Below the pieces are notes generated by a model that saw only the letters and a list, made by a program, of their open reading frames with translations, was not told the DNA's origin and did no database searches. The translations under genes and the position numbers were made by a program. 64,000 bases of DNA from Psococerastis gibbosa. Lineage: Eukaryota; Arthropoda; Insecta; Psocodea; Psocidae. Positions 1-12,055 of the stretch are shown here, one piece after another; the first letter of the stretch is position 1; each line of letters starts with the position of its first letter. Location: NCBI GenBank assembly GCA_963971405.1, contig OZ020491.1:688910-752909 (forward strand), read 5' to 3'.

Positions 1-1149
1 TTTAGTTGAATGTTAAATATTAAATGTTTAGTTATTTTTTAAACTAGATTAGTTTGGGAATGAATGACAATTGACAGGTTAAAAAACTCTGTAAAGACAG
101 TTTCTACTGAGGCTGAACTCAGTCACAGACAAAAAGAATAAAATAGCTGTAGCACTAGCAGCCTATTCTGTTTTATTATACCTATATCCCTCGTACATCG
201 CAGAACATCTAAAAGCTAAAAGTCATACTGTACTACTGTGCTTCTTTCTTCCATGTAGGTACTTGTTCAATATCTCACACTTGATTCAAAGTATTCCCTA
301 ATTAGAGGCTCACATCCCTTCATAATTATTCAACAATAACCGTAATCCGAAAAAGAAGAGTTGACGTACACGGAACAAAACCAGTCCCATTACTAATTCA
401 CCTCCATGTTTGAGCAAAAAGTATTGTACGCCCTCAAAAAATTAACATGAGCTAATGAGATTTCCAATTAGACAGGCTGTACCGCTGCTTTGAGGTCAGT
501 AGCCCGATCCTGTTCTGCAGCATATTTTTTCATTTTCGCGTGAAAGGGAAGGAAGAACGTGGGGCTTAGTGCTGATCCTTAAGGCACACGGTTTTAATTT
601 TATTTTACGGTTCCTGTACTTACTCCCGCTGTAACCTTTGCATAATCACGCAGCCAATTTATTTAATACAAGTTCAGAGATAAGGTTAGGTTTGAATATC
701 TTGTAAACAAAAGGTTACTTTGGAAATATTGCCAGCTGTTGTATTGGTAACTTGGAGTAGATAAAATTACGTTGGTTGCTCGTGACTTCATGGCATTTCA
801 TTTAAATTAGAAGACAATAAGTATGTATTTTAATACTTACTTATTTTTACGGCGCCTTTTCCTCATTTTAATAAATCATTTTATGTGAGTAAAATCGAAA
901 TAAACGTTGAAAAATTAACTTTGTCTCAAAAACCTACTAATGTTAGAGAAATGCCCTGAGCGTTTTTGGCAAGATCTGTTATCTGTGTAGAGGAAACCCA
1001 CTAGTACTAAATTAAAATACATCTTGGAGGTCTGTTTTTATTTAATTTAATCTAATTTCAACTTACAGTATGTGAAATGAGCTAGAATGAAAACTAAGCC
1101 CTTTTAATGCCCCATAAAAAGCAAACTACTATTAAGGTTGCCTCTTAGG
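1..1149. other. ENOSF1-like intron 5, nothing recognised
   Basis: AT-rich sequence on the downstream side of exon 5. I looked on the minus strand for the next enolase exon (MDANQ / WIEEP-type strands) and did not find it. Confidence 0.5.
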
Positions 1150-1311
1150 CAGGGATGAATCCAGCCCATTGGGGGGGGGGGGGGTAGTTGTGGGTCAAAA
1201 TTGAACATATATAATATGTAGTATCTATTAAATTGGAGCGTAATTAATTAACTTACAATTGATTTACTAAATGTTAGGGCTAACCCCCTGCCCCCCATGT
1301 ATCTGTCCATG
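1150..1311. mobile_element. hAT-type MITE with 8-bp target duplication
   Basis: Flanked by the perfect 8-bp duplication CTCTTAGG (1142-1149 and 1312-1319). Starts CAGGGATGAATCCAGCCCAT, followed by a run of about 16 G, and ends CTGTCCATG. CA...TG termini plus 8-bp duplication indicate hAT mobilisation. It lies 61 bp past exon 5. The interior (GTAGTATCTATTAAAT, AACTTACAATTGATTTAC) recurs at 12300-12440, 51794-51945 and 55198-55378. Confidence 0.8.
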
Positions 1312-1372
1312 CTCTTAGGTCGAGCTGGTGATGCAGATTAGTGGTTGTATAATATATTTTAATTAGGCTTAC

Positions 1373-1534
1373 CAGAATGTTATCAGGTCCTATAACTTTT
1401 CGCACCAGTGCGCATCTTCTTTTGTCATCTTCCAAGTCTTGCCCAACTTTAACCTTGAAAGCGGTGAATCCTAGTGCCAAATATTTGTGACATAGGGCCT
1501 CCACTTTATCTGAAGGGTAGCCTAACCATCCAAC
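1373..1534 (-). CDS. ENOSF1: ENOSF1-like exon 5 (catalytic KxK)
   Basis: 162 nt (54 codons), acceptor TTGTAG| and donor CTG|GTAAGC. It encodes VGWLGYPSDKVEALCHKY, FTAFKVKVG and RRCALVRKVIGPDNIL. FKVKVG is the catalytic lysine strand. The next exon, which should carry the MDANQ metal-ligand strand, was not found in bases 1-1372, so it lies outside the window. Confidence 0.94.
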
Positions 1535-4500
1535 CTACAACAAATTAACACTTTCATAAATATATAATTCTTCACGCAGTACGACAATATTACAATAGGT
1601 ACTGTAAATTTAGAGCCTAAGAAGACATTTTAATTAATCTACAAGCAATTTAAATGGGGCCGAACTGCCGAAGTTCCATTATGGACGATCCAAGTCCCGG
1701 CAGACCCATGGATGCGACCACCCCTCAAATAGTCGCTAGGGTGCTGGAGCTGTAAGACTACCGCTTAAAAATTATTCAGATAGCTGAAGCATGTGGCATA
1801 TCAGAAAAATCCACTTCAAAAATTCTGGAGTGTTGCTCTGCACGACCACTTACCACTCACCAGTCCACAAATTGACGACAACACCGGGTGGTGTTCGTAA
1901 TTGTGGCTTCCAAGAACTATAAATCAACCTCCCTACAGTTCAGATTTGCCACTCAGCTATTTTTATCTGTTACGTCTGCTGAAAAAGAAGGTACGGGGCA
2001 AAAGATTTGGACGACAGTGAAGTAGTGCGTGCAGGTTCGACCTATTTTGCAGAGCAAGAGAAACATTTTTCAATGGGATCGAACAGTGAACCATATGCAT
2101 TGAACTTAAAATATGCTGAAAATATGCTGAAAAGAAAATAAAAAGTTTTTGATCTTACGTTAGGTAGATTACTTAAAATTTCACCCTCTTAAATTTGATC
2201 TGAGGGTTGTTACGGCAGTCATTGCATTGGTAAATAATTCCTTACTTACCTGTACTTACATTTACTAATATTTTCCATAATACAACGTGAATTAACGACT
2301 AATTATTTTGATCGTGGGATTTTTAATTATTTTTAATTGAAAAGGTTAAATCGCGTACAAACAATTTAATGTATGTATCCGGTTAACCTGTTCAATCGCC
2401 TCACTAAGTCAACTGACAGGTACTTGAGCCGAACTGTGGGCGACAGGTCTCCCACAGTTCCACCGCAAGGTGTGTAGATGTTCGTGCAAGTACGCTACCA
2501 CCTTGCCACCGAAGTAGCAATTATTTATCCCATTGTTGTTTATTCCCACACTTAGGCGCCCATTCCACCGACCGGCTAGGGCTATTTACAAAAACGGTGA
2601 CGTGGTAGCAGACATTCATGACTTAGGTGCCGTTTCCATCGACCTCGCATTGCAGATTGCATGTGACATTGATGGAAATGTTTGTTTTTCTTTTTATAGA
2701 AATCTATTAAAGTGTTTGTACTTAACATATCCCATGACGCCATTTTTTAATTTTACTTTGTTTGTTTGTGATTTTACTGTAGGATCATTGATCAATTTTA
2801 ACTATGACAAAGAGGAAAATAAACATTTCCGTCAATTCTGCAATGCCAGGTCGGTGGAAACCCCGCCTAAGTCTTGAATGTCTGCTACCACGTCACTGTT
2901 TTTGTAAATAGCCCTAGCCGGTCGGTGGAATGGGCGCCTTAGCGTAGTTCCTTATATAGTTTACAATAGTACAGTATATGGCTTACTACAGTATATTGGC
3001 CTCTTATAGCCTAATTCAGCAGGATACAAGTCAAAGAGTATTCAGTAGATTCGATGGCTGTCTTACCTGAGTGGTGTAGGCAGGATAACCGGTTGTTTTG
3101 ATTTCTTGTTCCCTCGCTAGCCTTCCTTTCTGGTCTTGCCTGTTTTCCCGGAGCATTTGTAGACATTCGTCAGCAGTGACTACATCCGTTCTGTTATAAA
3201 ATTAAGCTTTTATTAATTCCAAATCAGATTTTCCCTTATTAGCCTACAGTGTGTCTCAAACCTTCTGCCAACTCGATTACAATTCTACCATACAGTTCTG
3301 ATTAGTCTCTGGAACCCCCCGAACCTCATCGTAATAAGACCCCAGCACCGCTCAATTATGTATGTTAAAGAGTGTAAAACGACAATTCTGCATGTCTTTT
3401 ATTAAATAAACCAGAGGATAGCTCTCTTCATCTCATTTGATTTTCACAGCAACGAGAGAAAATATTTTTTATCTGACGACCCCAAGCGTTACTCTTATTC
3501 AGCCTACACAACAACTAAATACACAATAGAGTGTGTAGTATGTTCTTTAACAATAGCCTAATAAATATTTTACCACACATTTATTTGCATATCCCAATTT
3601 TTATGCAGGAAACCCCCCAACAGCATATCCCGACTGGACAAAAACAATTTTTCCGACGTAATAACAATGATGTCGCAACTGTCATCTCTGCCATAAAATA
3701 CCGGGAGAAGGGACAAAAGTCATGCAAGTAAAGGAAAAATAATACAAAGGGTGCAACAGCGGCTGTACTATTATATCCTCCCACCCCCTCTCCCCTGCCC
3801 CTCGTCATTCGTGGCAGCACTGCCGCCTTTATGGGACGTGCCGTGACTGCACAAAGATTTGGTCTGCCCCCCCCCCACCTCCTTTATCTGGATTAAACCA
3901 ATGGCTGGGTCTAATTACTCATAATATACGGCTTCGTTCGAATACCATATGTTTGGCACTAAGTGATATAATATTGTATATAGACGCCGTGGCAGGAGAA
4001 CCCAATGAGGATTTAGGTCTGAGGTGTAGCAGAGGATCCTCTCTCTTGACCACTGCTCTATTTGGAATTTTGTGGTCTGCAACATGGACGACAGCCGGGT
4101 TTTTCATTTACCGATGAAGGTATGGTACCCATTTGAGTCGGGTGTAGCCAGACTAACTGGAAATTATTTCTTTTTATCCTGATTCTGGAACCTCAACCTA
4201 CTCCAGATATAATTGGTATATTATCGTCTTCGATGGCCAGGTGTAACGGGCTTACACTTGTGCGGGTCTTTACATGCCATGCGATCGGAGACGTGTCGTA
4301 ACTCAACACGGGTACTAACCTACAGAGGCGACTGAAGAGGTCAATCGGATCCATTCATTAAATTGTTTGTATGCGATTTATCTTTAATAAAAAATAAAAA
4401 AAATATAAAAAAATTAACTCGTTTCCACAGCATGGAAAAGTTGATTCAGGACATGTAGAGTAGTGGTACAGACTTTCTACCCGAAAGGTTGTTGGTTCGA

Positions 4501-7500
4501 GTCCCACACTTGCCACATTTTCTGCTTCGGAGGGCATGTGTTCTTTAGCAGTCACTGGGCATTAAATGTTGGTTGCTTATTGAATTAATTTGCCCGTGAA
4601 ATTTTTCCAGTGCCATGGATTGACCTCAAAGTGCCAGAGGTAGACGGCTGGGTAGTCAGCAGAGGCTACATAAAGGTTCATCAGGTCGACAGCAAATTAT
4701 ATGCTGCTGGAGCTTCTAAAGCGACTTCGCAACGCTGCACTGCAGCGGCAACTCTGTAAAGAACTAATTGAATATCTGGTTGCTTTGTCGTGTACGGACA
4801 TATTACAGGGGTTGGAGACGATAAAGTCTATTACAAAGTGCCCGGCCTATTACAGCGTACATGTTCACAAATGCATCATTTGCTGTGCTATTTCACAATC
4901 ATGAATATTGCACTACGTATAGGTTTGAGGAAAAACTAATCCTAAGAGATACTCAAAAGATTATTTTGCCTTAAATTGACAGTATATATTGCAGTATTAG
5001 TTATTACATGATATATACCTATATATATATACTATATAAGACTGGCATTTAACTAACTTTGGTTGAAGAGACAACCTCCTCGTTATAACCGAAATTGACA
5101 GTTTTTAAACGAATATTTCTTATGGCACATCTATACATGTCAAAAACCGGCAAGTTAGTATCACCTACTGCATGACATTAAATGTTCTTGTTTTTGCCTT
5201 CTTCCTGTTTTAAACAACCACCCTGAGGGCCTGCCATGCCTTTAAAAAAAAAACTGAGACTAAAAATGTACATAAGACAATTTTAGAATGGAAAGTGACA
5301 CTTTAAAATAATTGTTCTGATTGCATTTTTAACCCCAGATAGGCTAGCACTCTAGCAGAACCGTAATTAGTTTAGAAAATCCGTCGGTTAGCCACCACAT
5401 TACGGAATGTGAAAAAATATCAATCAGGACATGCAGAGCTGTAAAGGGCATGTAAAGCAGGTGGTCCCGGGCCATCCTAGTTGAGTGTAAGAGTGGGCTT
5501 TATTGCCCTTACTCTACTAGATTGGCTTAGTAACAGAATAAAAGTATTTTTTTTTTTATTCCTTATACGCCGTAACTCCCAAATATAAGCGGAGTAGGTA
5601 CGGGCTAGTCATGCAACTATTAAACTGCTACTGACTCTCTTAGGGGAGTCGGGGACACCTGTAGGCGGAATACCGTGAATCCCTTACTGATGACTTCCTC
5701 AATCTTCGCCTGCAACCCTGTAAAAATAATTTTCCTAGGATGGGGCTAGAGTATCAACCGCTCCAGTTTTGGTTTATAACGACAAAAAATTTCATCTGGA
5801 ATTACCAGCCTATCAGTCATGTTTTCTTTTTATATGATTTAGCCATTTATATAATATGTAGTTTGTTAGCAGATAAATAATTCTTACATGTATCGAAAAT
5901 CTATTGCAGCGACCAGTTGTTGAGGTTCCATGTCGACCAGCAGTTTCCACACAGGTTTCCCCTCGAGCCTGGCCTTGAGGTCCCACAGCGCATTCACAAT
6001 CGCAGCAGTCGCTAAATGAATGACTCCTTTTTCAGGGCCAATCCTACAAAGTTTAGTACTAATTTCAACAATCCGGCATTAAAGTAGTTTTATCGCGTTA
6101 TTGAGATTGGGTCTCTTAGACCCAAAACTTATTTAAGGCATCGCAGATATGAGGCTACTTAACAATTTATAGCAATCAAAGCTATGCATTTACCTATAAA
6201 TATATTGTACATATTCAGATTTTTTGTAGGGTATGTCTTTTCGACTGGATTAAACCATGTGGCTTATTGGGCCCCCGCTGAATATTAGTACTTCTTGTTC
6301 TTCAACCTTATTCCCTAAATGAAGTGATTGGATCGTTAGGTAATTATACCCTTTTCAGGTAACATTATACATAACCGAAATTAGAGGATATGAAATGAAA
6401 TGAAATAAAAATACGACTTTATTGTAAACAAAACAAAAGGCGAACAATAAGACTATAAAGTCTTGTTTTCATGCTAACCTTAAAAACCAGAAAAAAACAT
6501 TGTGAACTATTATAACTTAATTAAAATTAAATAGAGAAGAAGGAAACAGAGGAGTAGTAAAAAAGAAGGATAAAAGATATAGGGGGGGAATCCATTGTCA
6601 TCACCATTACATTACAGGATATGGAAAAAACCGGGCTTGGCGGGATTCGAACCCACGATCTACGCCTAACCGGGGCGTCGTCTTAACCGCTGGACCACAA
6701 GCCCCGACAAGTCCAGTAAATGTCAAATCCTCTACTTGACATGATTCGTGTTGCTAGACAGGTTAGCACAACTACACATTATACATTGTACATTGTACCT
6801 GTACATAAATACATTGTACCTGTACATAAATACATTGTACCATACTTAATTAAAGAACCGGTCCGAGTTTACTCGAACATGTTTTCCAATTTATCAAGTA
6901 GTAGCTAGAGAACTACATGGTAAATAGAAGGTAGAAATCATCGAAAAAATATTCTTTATAGTCATTTTTCATTAAAATGTAGTTATTTTTATTTTTTTAC
7001 CCACAGAAGCAAACTATCAAGGGGCAAGCGACCCCCCGCATTTTGTCAATATTAATAACGACTACAATATATGTGAATTTAAAAGAAATCGTTGGAGCCG
7101 TTTTTGAGAAGTAATTTTTTTAGACGTTTTTTTGGAGTTTTTTGAGAATAAAACCCCCCCAAATTGAGTTAGTCCAAAATAAAAAAAATTTTCCCGAGGT
7201 ATGATTTTTGTGAACCTACATGGCGAATTTTGTCATAATCGACCGAGTAGTTTGCCCGGAAATCGATGAACAGACAGACAGACAGAGCGACAGACATAGT
7301 GACAGACACAGCGACAGAGCTACAGACAGACATTTCGTAAAAACCAATTTTTTTGGTTCATGAGACCTCAAAACGTGTAAATCCGTTGAAATCTCGGAAT
7401 CGAAAATTTCGACCATCACAAAGCTTTCCTTATACTTCGTATAAATTGGAAAGCAATAAACAAATATTTCTGATAAAAATTATACAATCAAGTAATCAAC

Positions 7501-10500
7501 AAAATCAACAAGTAGTCGACAAGAGAGTACAAAATAAAATCGTCAAAATCATCAAGAAGATCTGTCATTGTCTTTGTGCTAGTGCCGCAGCGACAGTGTA
7601 GAAAGCTTTCTCTAAGAGATGGTCTCTAAACAATTGAGGGAAGTTAGTAGCGTTTCTCGCTGCTCTCAGTTTATTCGGGAGTTTTCTAAGGTAGACAAAT
7701 CCTAGTGGCATAGGATCCAGTCGCTCACACGTGACTGTGCGTGGTGCTGACCTTACCAGGACTTCCCATTGCCTGGTGTTGTAGGTGTGGGTGTCTCCAT
7801 TTTGCTCAATTTTCCTCAAAACCTCAGGCCTTAAGATAATATGTAAATTGCAACTATTATTGGTATATGTAGAGACTGTCAATGTTATGAAGTGAGAGCG
7901 ACAACTGTGACGAGGTCCCAGTTTTAGCAAGGCTTGAGCCATCTCTAACATGTACACCGTCATTAAGAAAACTAGAAATCGGGTGCACAGTGTTCAAATC
8001 GCAAGGACTGCATGTTTCTGCAAGTCAATATTTCCAAAAAATGATTATTGAGCTTCCACAAGCTACGTCAATGGCTATTGGTCCACTTGTGGACCTTTGA
8101 AGGACTATATTCCGGATGCCGGGCATGTTGCTGATTAAACCTCCCCAAATAGTGCTGCGGCCCTGTCTTCAGACTTAAACTCCAAGGTCACTGCCACACT
8201 TTTTGTTTGCGTACTTAAAAAATCAGTGTATCCTACGTAACTTACTTAGCTATGTCGTGATATAGTGAAATTTCTTCTTCCCGTGTTTTTTATATCTTTT
8301 AACAAATTAGAATAAAAATCTACTAACGCATTTTGTCACTTTTTGTTGCTTACTAGCCATTGAAGCACAAAAGTTTTGACTCAATTTCCCTTTGCAACAA
8401 AATCTCATAAATCTCTATCGTCCTGCTTCGGAAAAAAATTCATTGTTATAGAAAGAGAGGCTGAGACAAGAAAGTGAACTTTGAATTGTGAAAGTATACC
8501 TGAAAGTCGCCAATCTGAAAACTTTTTCCATATGAAAAGTATGAGCACAGCACTCAAAGTATAACATAGCTCGTAGAACAATGCAGACAGGGTTTTCTCT
8601 CAGAGATAGCGAAGCTTACGCCGCGATGGAACGGCATCTTCATAAATTTGTAACGTACCACCTGATTTGTGACTCCGACGTTATTCTCCTCCACAAGGCC
8701 GCGAAATTTTTGAAAATATCGCTGATGTTGAGTCCCAGCAGCAGGGGCGTCAGCGTTTTGACGGCCTGTACGACGACCTCGGTGCCCCTGCCCAGCGTGA
8801 AAGTCAGTCCGAAGCCCTCAGAGCCATTTCTGGTTGCTATGGTAACATAGGCGCAGGAGTAGTCGGGGTCTGTGTGCTGGAATTAATTAATTTTATTAAT
8901 TTTGGCACCTATTGGCCATAGTTCCTGGAAACACGATAAGTTGGTAAAGTAACCCTGATCAAATAATAATTAGTAATAAATTGTCAATTACTGTCTACAA
9001 GAATATCTATTTTTTTTCCTTTTTATAAATATAGGCTCTCTATAAGTTAGACCTCTGTTGCACGAGCGTAAAAAACTTCTGCTGCGCGTGATTTTTTTTT
9101 TTAAAGGCCCTGAAACAGTGGGGTTTTACGCATTTCGAGAACAGTGTCAAGGATAAGGCTGAAATACTGGAATGGTTTAATTTCATCTATAAGTGAATTT
9201 TTCCATAGATAGTGAATACCGCTACTGTAAGTTCCAGAAGGAAGAGCCTGTAGGAAGTTACCTCATATTGGAACTATGATACGGTACATGGAACCTCCAT
9301 AAATCTCATTTGCAGGTATCTGGTAAGCAGTTAAAATGGATCTATTTGCAGCCAAATGCGGTCCCATTTAAGTTACTCAGTTAAGCAAGCAATTGTGTGT
9401 GTTTGTTTGCCCCCCCCCCCTCCTCCCTAAACAGGCTGCCAACATCGGAAATCCATTTGAAACGCCCCCAAACAACTCGCGTAAATCTATTTCCAATTTT
9501 TAATTAGCATTCGGCAAATTCGGAAAACAGAGCCCCTTTGTCCCGGACATGTCAGCCCAAACATGTTGGCTCACAAATCAACGGACACTATGCAATCTAC
9601 TATTCATTGAATTTATAATTATTAATGAAACACTCGACTCTAATTGTAAAGGCACTCATGGTATCATTTCATTATCGTTTTCAATGAAAATTTGCGCAAG
9701 TTCTCAGCACGGGAATGCTCATTTCTCTATTTAAATAGACTTGTACAGTACAGATCTGTAAATCACAAAGCTCTACGGTCACTAACAAGGCCGTAGCCAA
9801 GGGGGGGGGGGGGTCCCCCCCTCCGAACTACTAGACAGAATCGGATTTTGAGAAGAAAAATAAAAACCACTATGTATCCATATATATATATATCCAATGA
9901 AATTTCTAACCCCCTGTGCGGGCCTAAATTGCCTCGCACAAAATCCAAATCAGCCATCAGGCCATGGCTGGAGCCGCCCCTGCCGCAAAGGGTCCCCTCA
10001 TGTGTAGCGACCACACACAGCCTCTGCCTGTAACCCCATGTATATAATAGTGTTAAATGTTTAGCTTATAAGGAACGTAATATTAATGTTAGTTTCTAAG
10101 TATAATAGTTCAAGGTTTTTAACTTTTAAATAAAGAATACAGTGCCTCTCAAGCCTCTGCCGTTGTCTGTTACCTTCACCTTACACCTACACCCCCCCCC
10201 CCCCCCCCCGAAAAAAATCCTCCTGGCTACGTCCTTGGTCACCAACTATAAACACTAGCCGTACGCAAACAGGTGTTTTCGGGCTGTTTAGTCTATTTCA
10301 AGGCACGTTCTATTAAGTATTTTTACAGTATATACAGTATTTATGCACATTACAACAGAATTGTTATCGCTGGGCTTTAGCAGCCCGTACGCGATCATTA
10401 TGTATATTTATAATAACACAGACACCATCACAAAAGATAAGAGTGTTATACAAATTACAGCTTAGAACTTTGAATTTGAAATGAATGAAAGGTACTCAGG

Positions 10501-12021
10501 TACTAGACAACTAGAGTATGCTGCTCGGTCTTTAGCCTTTGGCCAGCCTAGCCTGACTCGCTGTTGTCTGTAATCAAGGCCGTGCTCAGGTTTTGATTTC
10601 TGAGGGGGGTCCAAATTTTTTTTAAACGTAATTTATGAATGGATAAATTCTATAAAACATACAGGTTTACATACATAAATTTATTGGGGGGGGGGGGGGG
10701 GTCGGGACCCCATGGACCACCCCCCTGGGCACGGCCATGTCTGTAAATAAATCCTTCAGTTAAGTTTGCTATACGAGCATGAACATCAGAGCCCTCAGTT
10801 TGGTATCCTGTACATTCTGTTCATACCAAAACTATGGAACCAATAGCCTCCATACATAGGCATGACATAGCTCGTAGCCACCAATCTGCTACATATTGTA
10901 CACCGCAAAGGGACTTTAGAGGGATCACCGGAGCCATCAGGGATCAGTCTGCTATTACATAGCATATAGCATCGGAGCCATTATTCGGCTACATCAGTGG
11001 CGGAGCGTGCATGTAAGGCGGGTAATGCCGCATTACCCTAAAAAAATCGATGAAGGGAAAATGACTTTTAGTAAAATAATAAAACTATACGATTATGCAC
11101 AAAAAGTTTGGAACATGACTCATCAGCCTGACATTGTGTAGCGATATAAGAGTAGAGAACTGGGAAGGCAGCAGGCCACCCGGCAGGCGTAGTCATTTCT
11201 GTGAGGCACTAGCATTTGTGTGTTAATAAACCATATGGGGCCTTAACAGTTAACATAGGAAAAAAAATAGGTAAGCTAAGTACACGCTAAAAACTCGGAT
11301 TGCACTACACTCGCAATCATCCCACGCTCCGCCGCTGATAATGAGAGTAACACCGGCTGAAAACGCACACGCGGTCAAAGAAGTAAGTGAATTCCGGGGA
11401 AATGGGAATAAAGCAACCCTTAGCGTTTAGGGGAGGACAGTACAACGCTACCCTCGAAGCCTATTGAAATTCCCCGGAATTGGGAGAGTTTACCGGAAAA
11501 TGGCAGCCCTGGTTTGATGATTCCCACTATTTATGTCGTTGAAGTTAAAGAAGAAGGAAACATGCATCATTTTATATAGCATGTTGGATCTTCTTAAAAC
11601 GTTAAAATTTGAAAACAAAAAAGAAAACATTTGAATTACAACGTGGCGAGATTCTTAATTTTCTTAGACTGCGTTGACAACATCATGCTCACACAATCTT
11701 ATTTGAACGTGGCTTCCTATGGATTTCAACTCAATTCTAAATACATTCTAAGGATTTGTTGCCACGTAGCTACACATTTTGAAAACTGCAATCCGAGTTT
11801 TTAGCGTGTACTTAGCTTACCTATTTTTTTTTTCTATGTTAAGGCCCCATATGGTTTATTAACACACAAATGCTAGTGCCTCATAGAAATGACTACGCCT
11901 GCCGGGTGGCCTGCTGCCTTCCCAGTTCTCTACTCTTATATCGCTACACAATGTCAGGCTGATGAGTCATGTTCCAAACTTTTTTGTGCATAATCGTATA
12001 GTTTTATTATTTATTTATTTA

Positions 12022-12055
<34 letters not shown>

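Noticed and set aside
2533..2877. 114-codon open frame
   Set aside because: It spans the arms and middle of the Harbinger-type MITE 2555-2938; no domain.
4358..4555. 65-codon minus open frame
   Set aside because: Antisense through the SINE S1 head and AT-rich flank.
6632..6704. Functional threonine tRNA gene
   Set aside because: Anticodon GGT and C33 are atypical for eukaryotes and the homology extends beyond the tRNA to a second copy, so a SINE head is more likely.
8581..8850. 89-codon plus-strand open frame
   Set aside because: Antisense shadow of ENOSF1-like exon 2, whose minus-strand reading has clear family similarity and splice sites.
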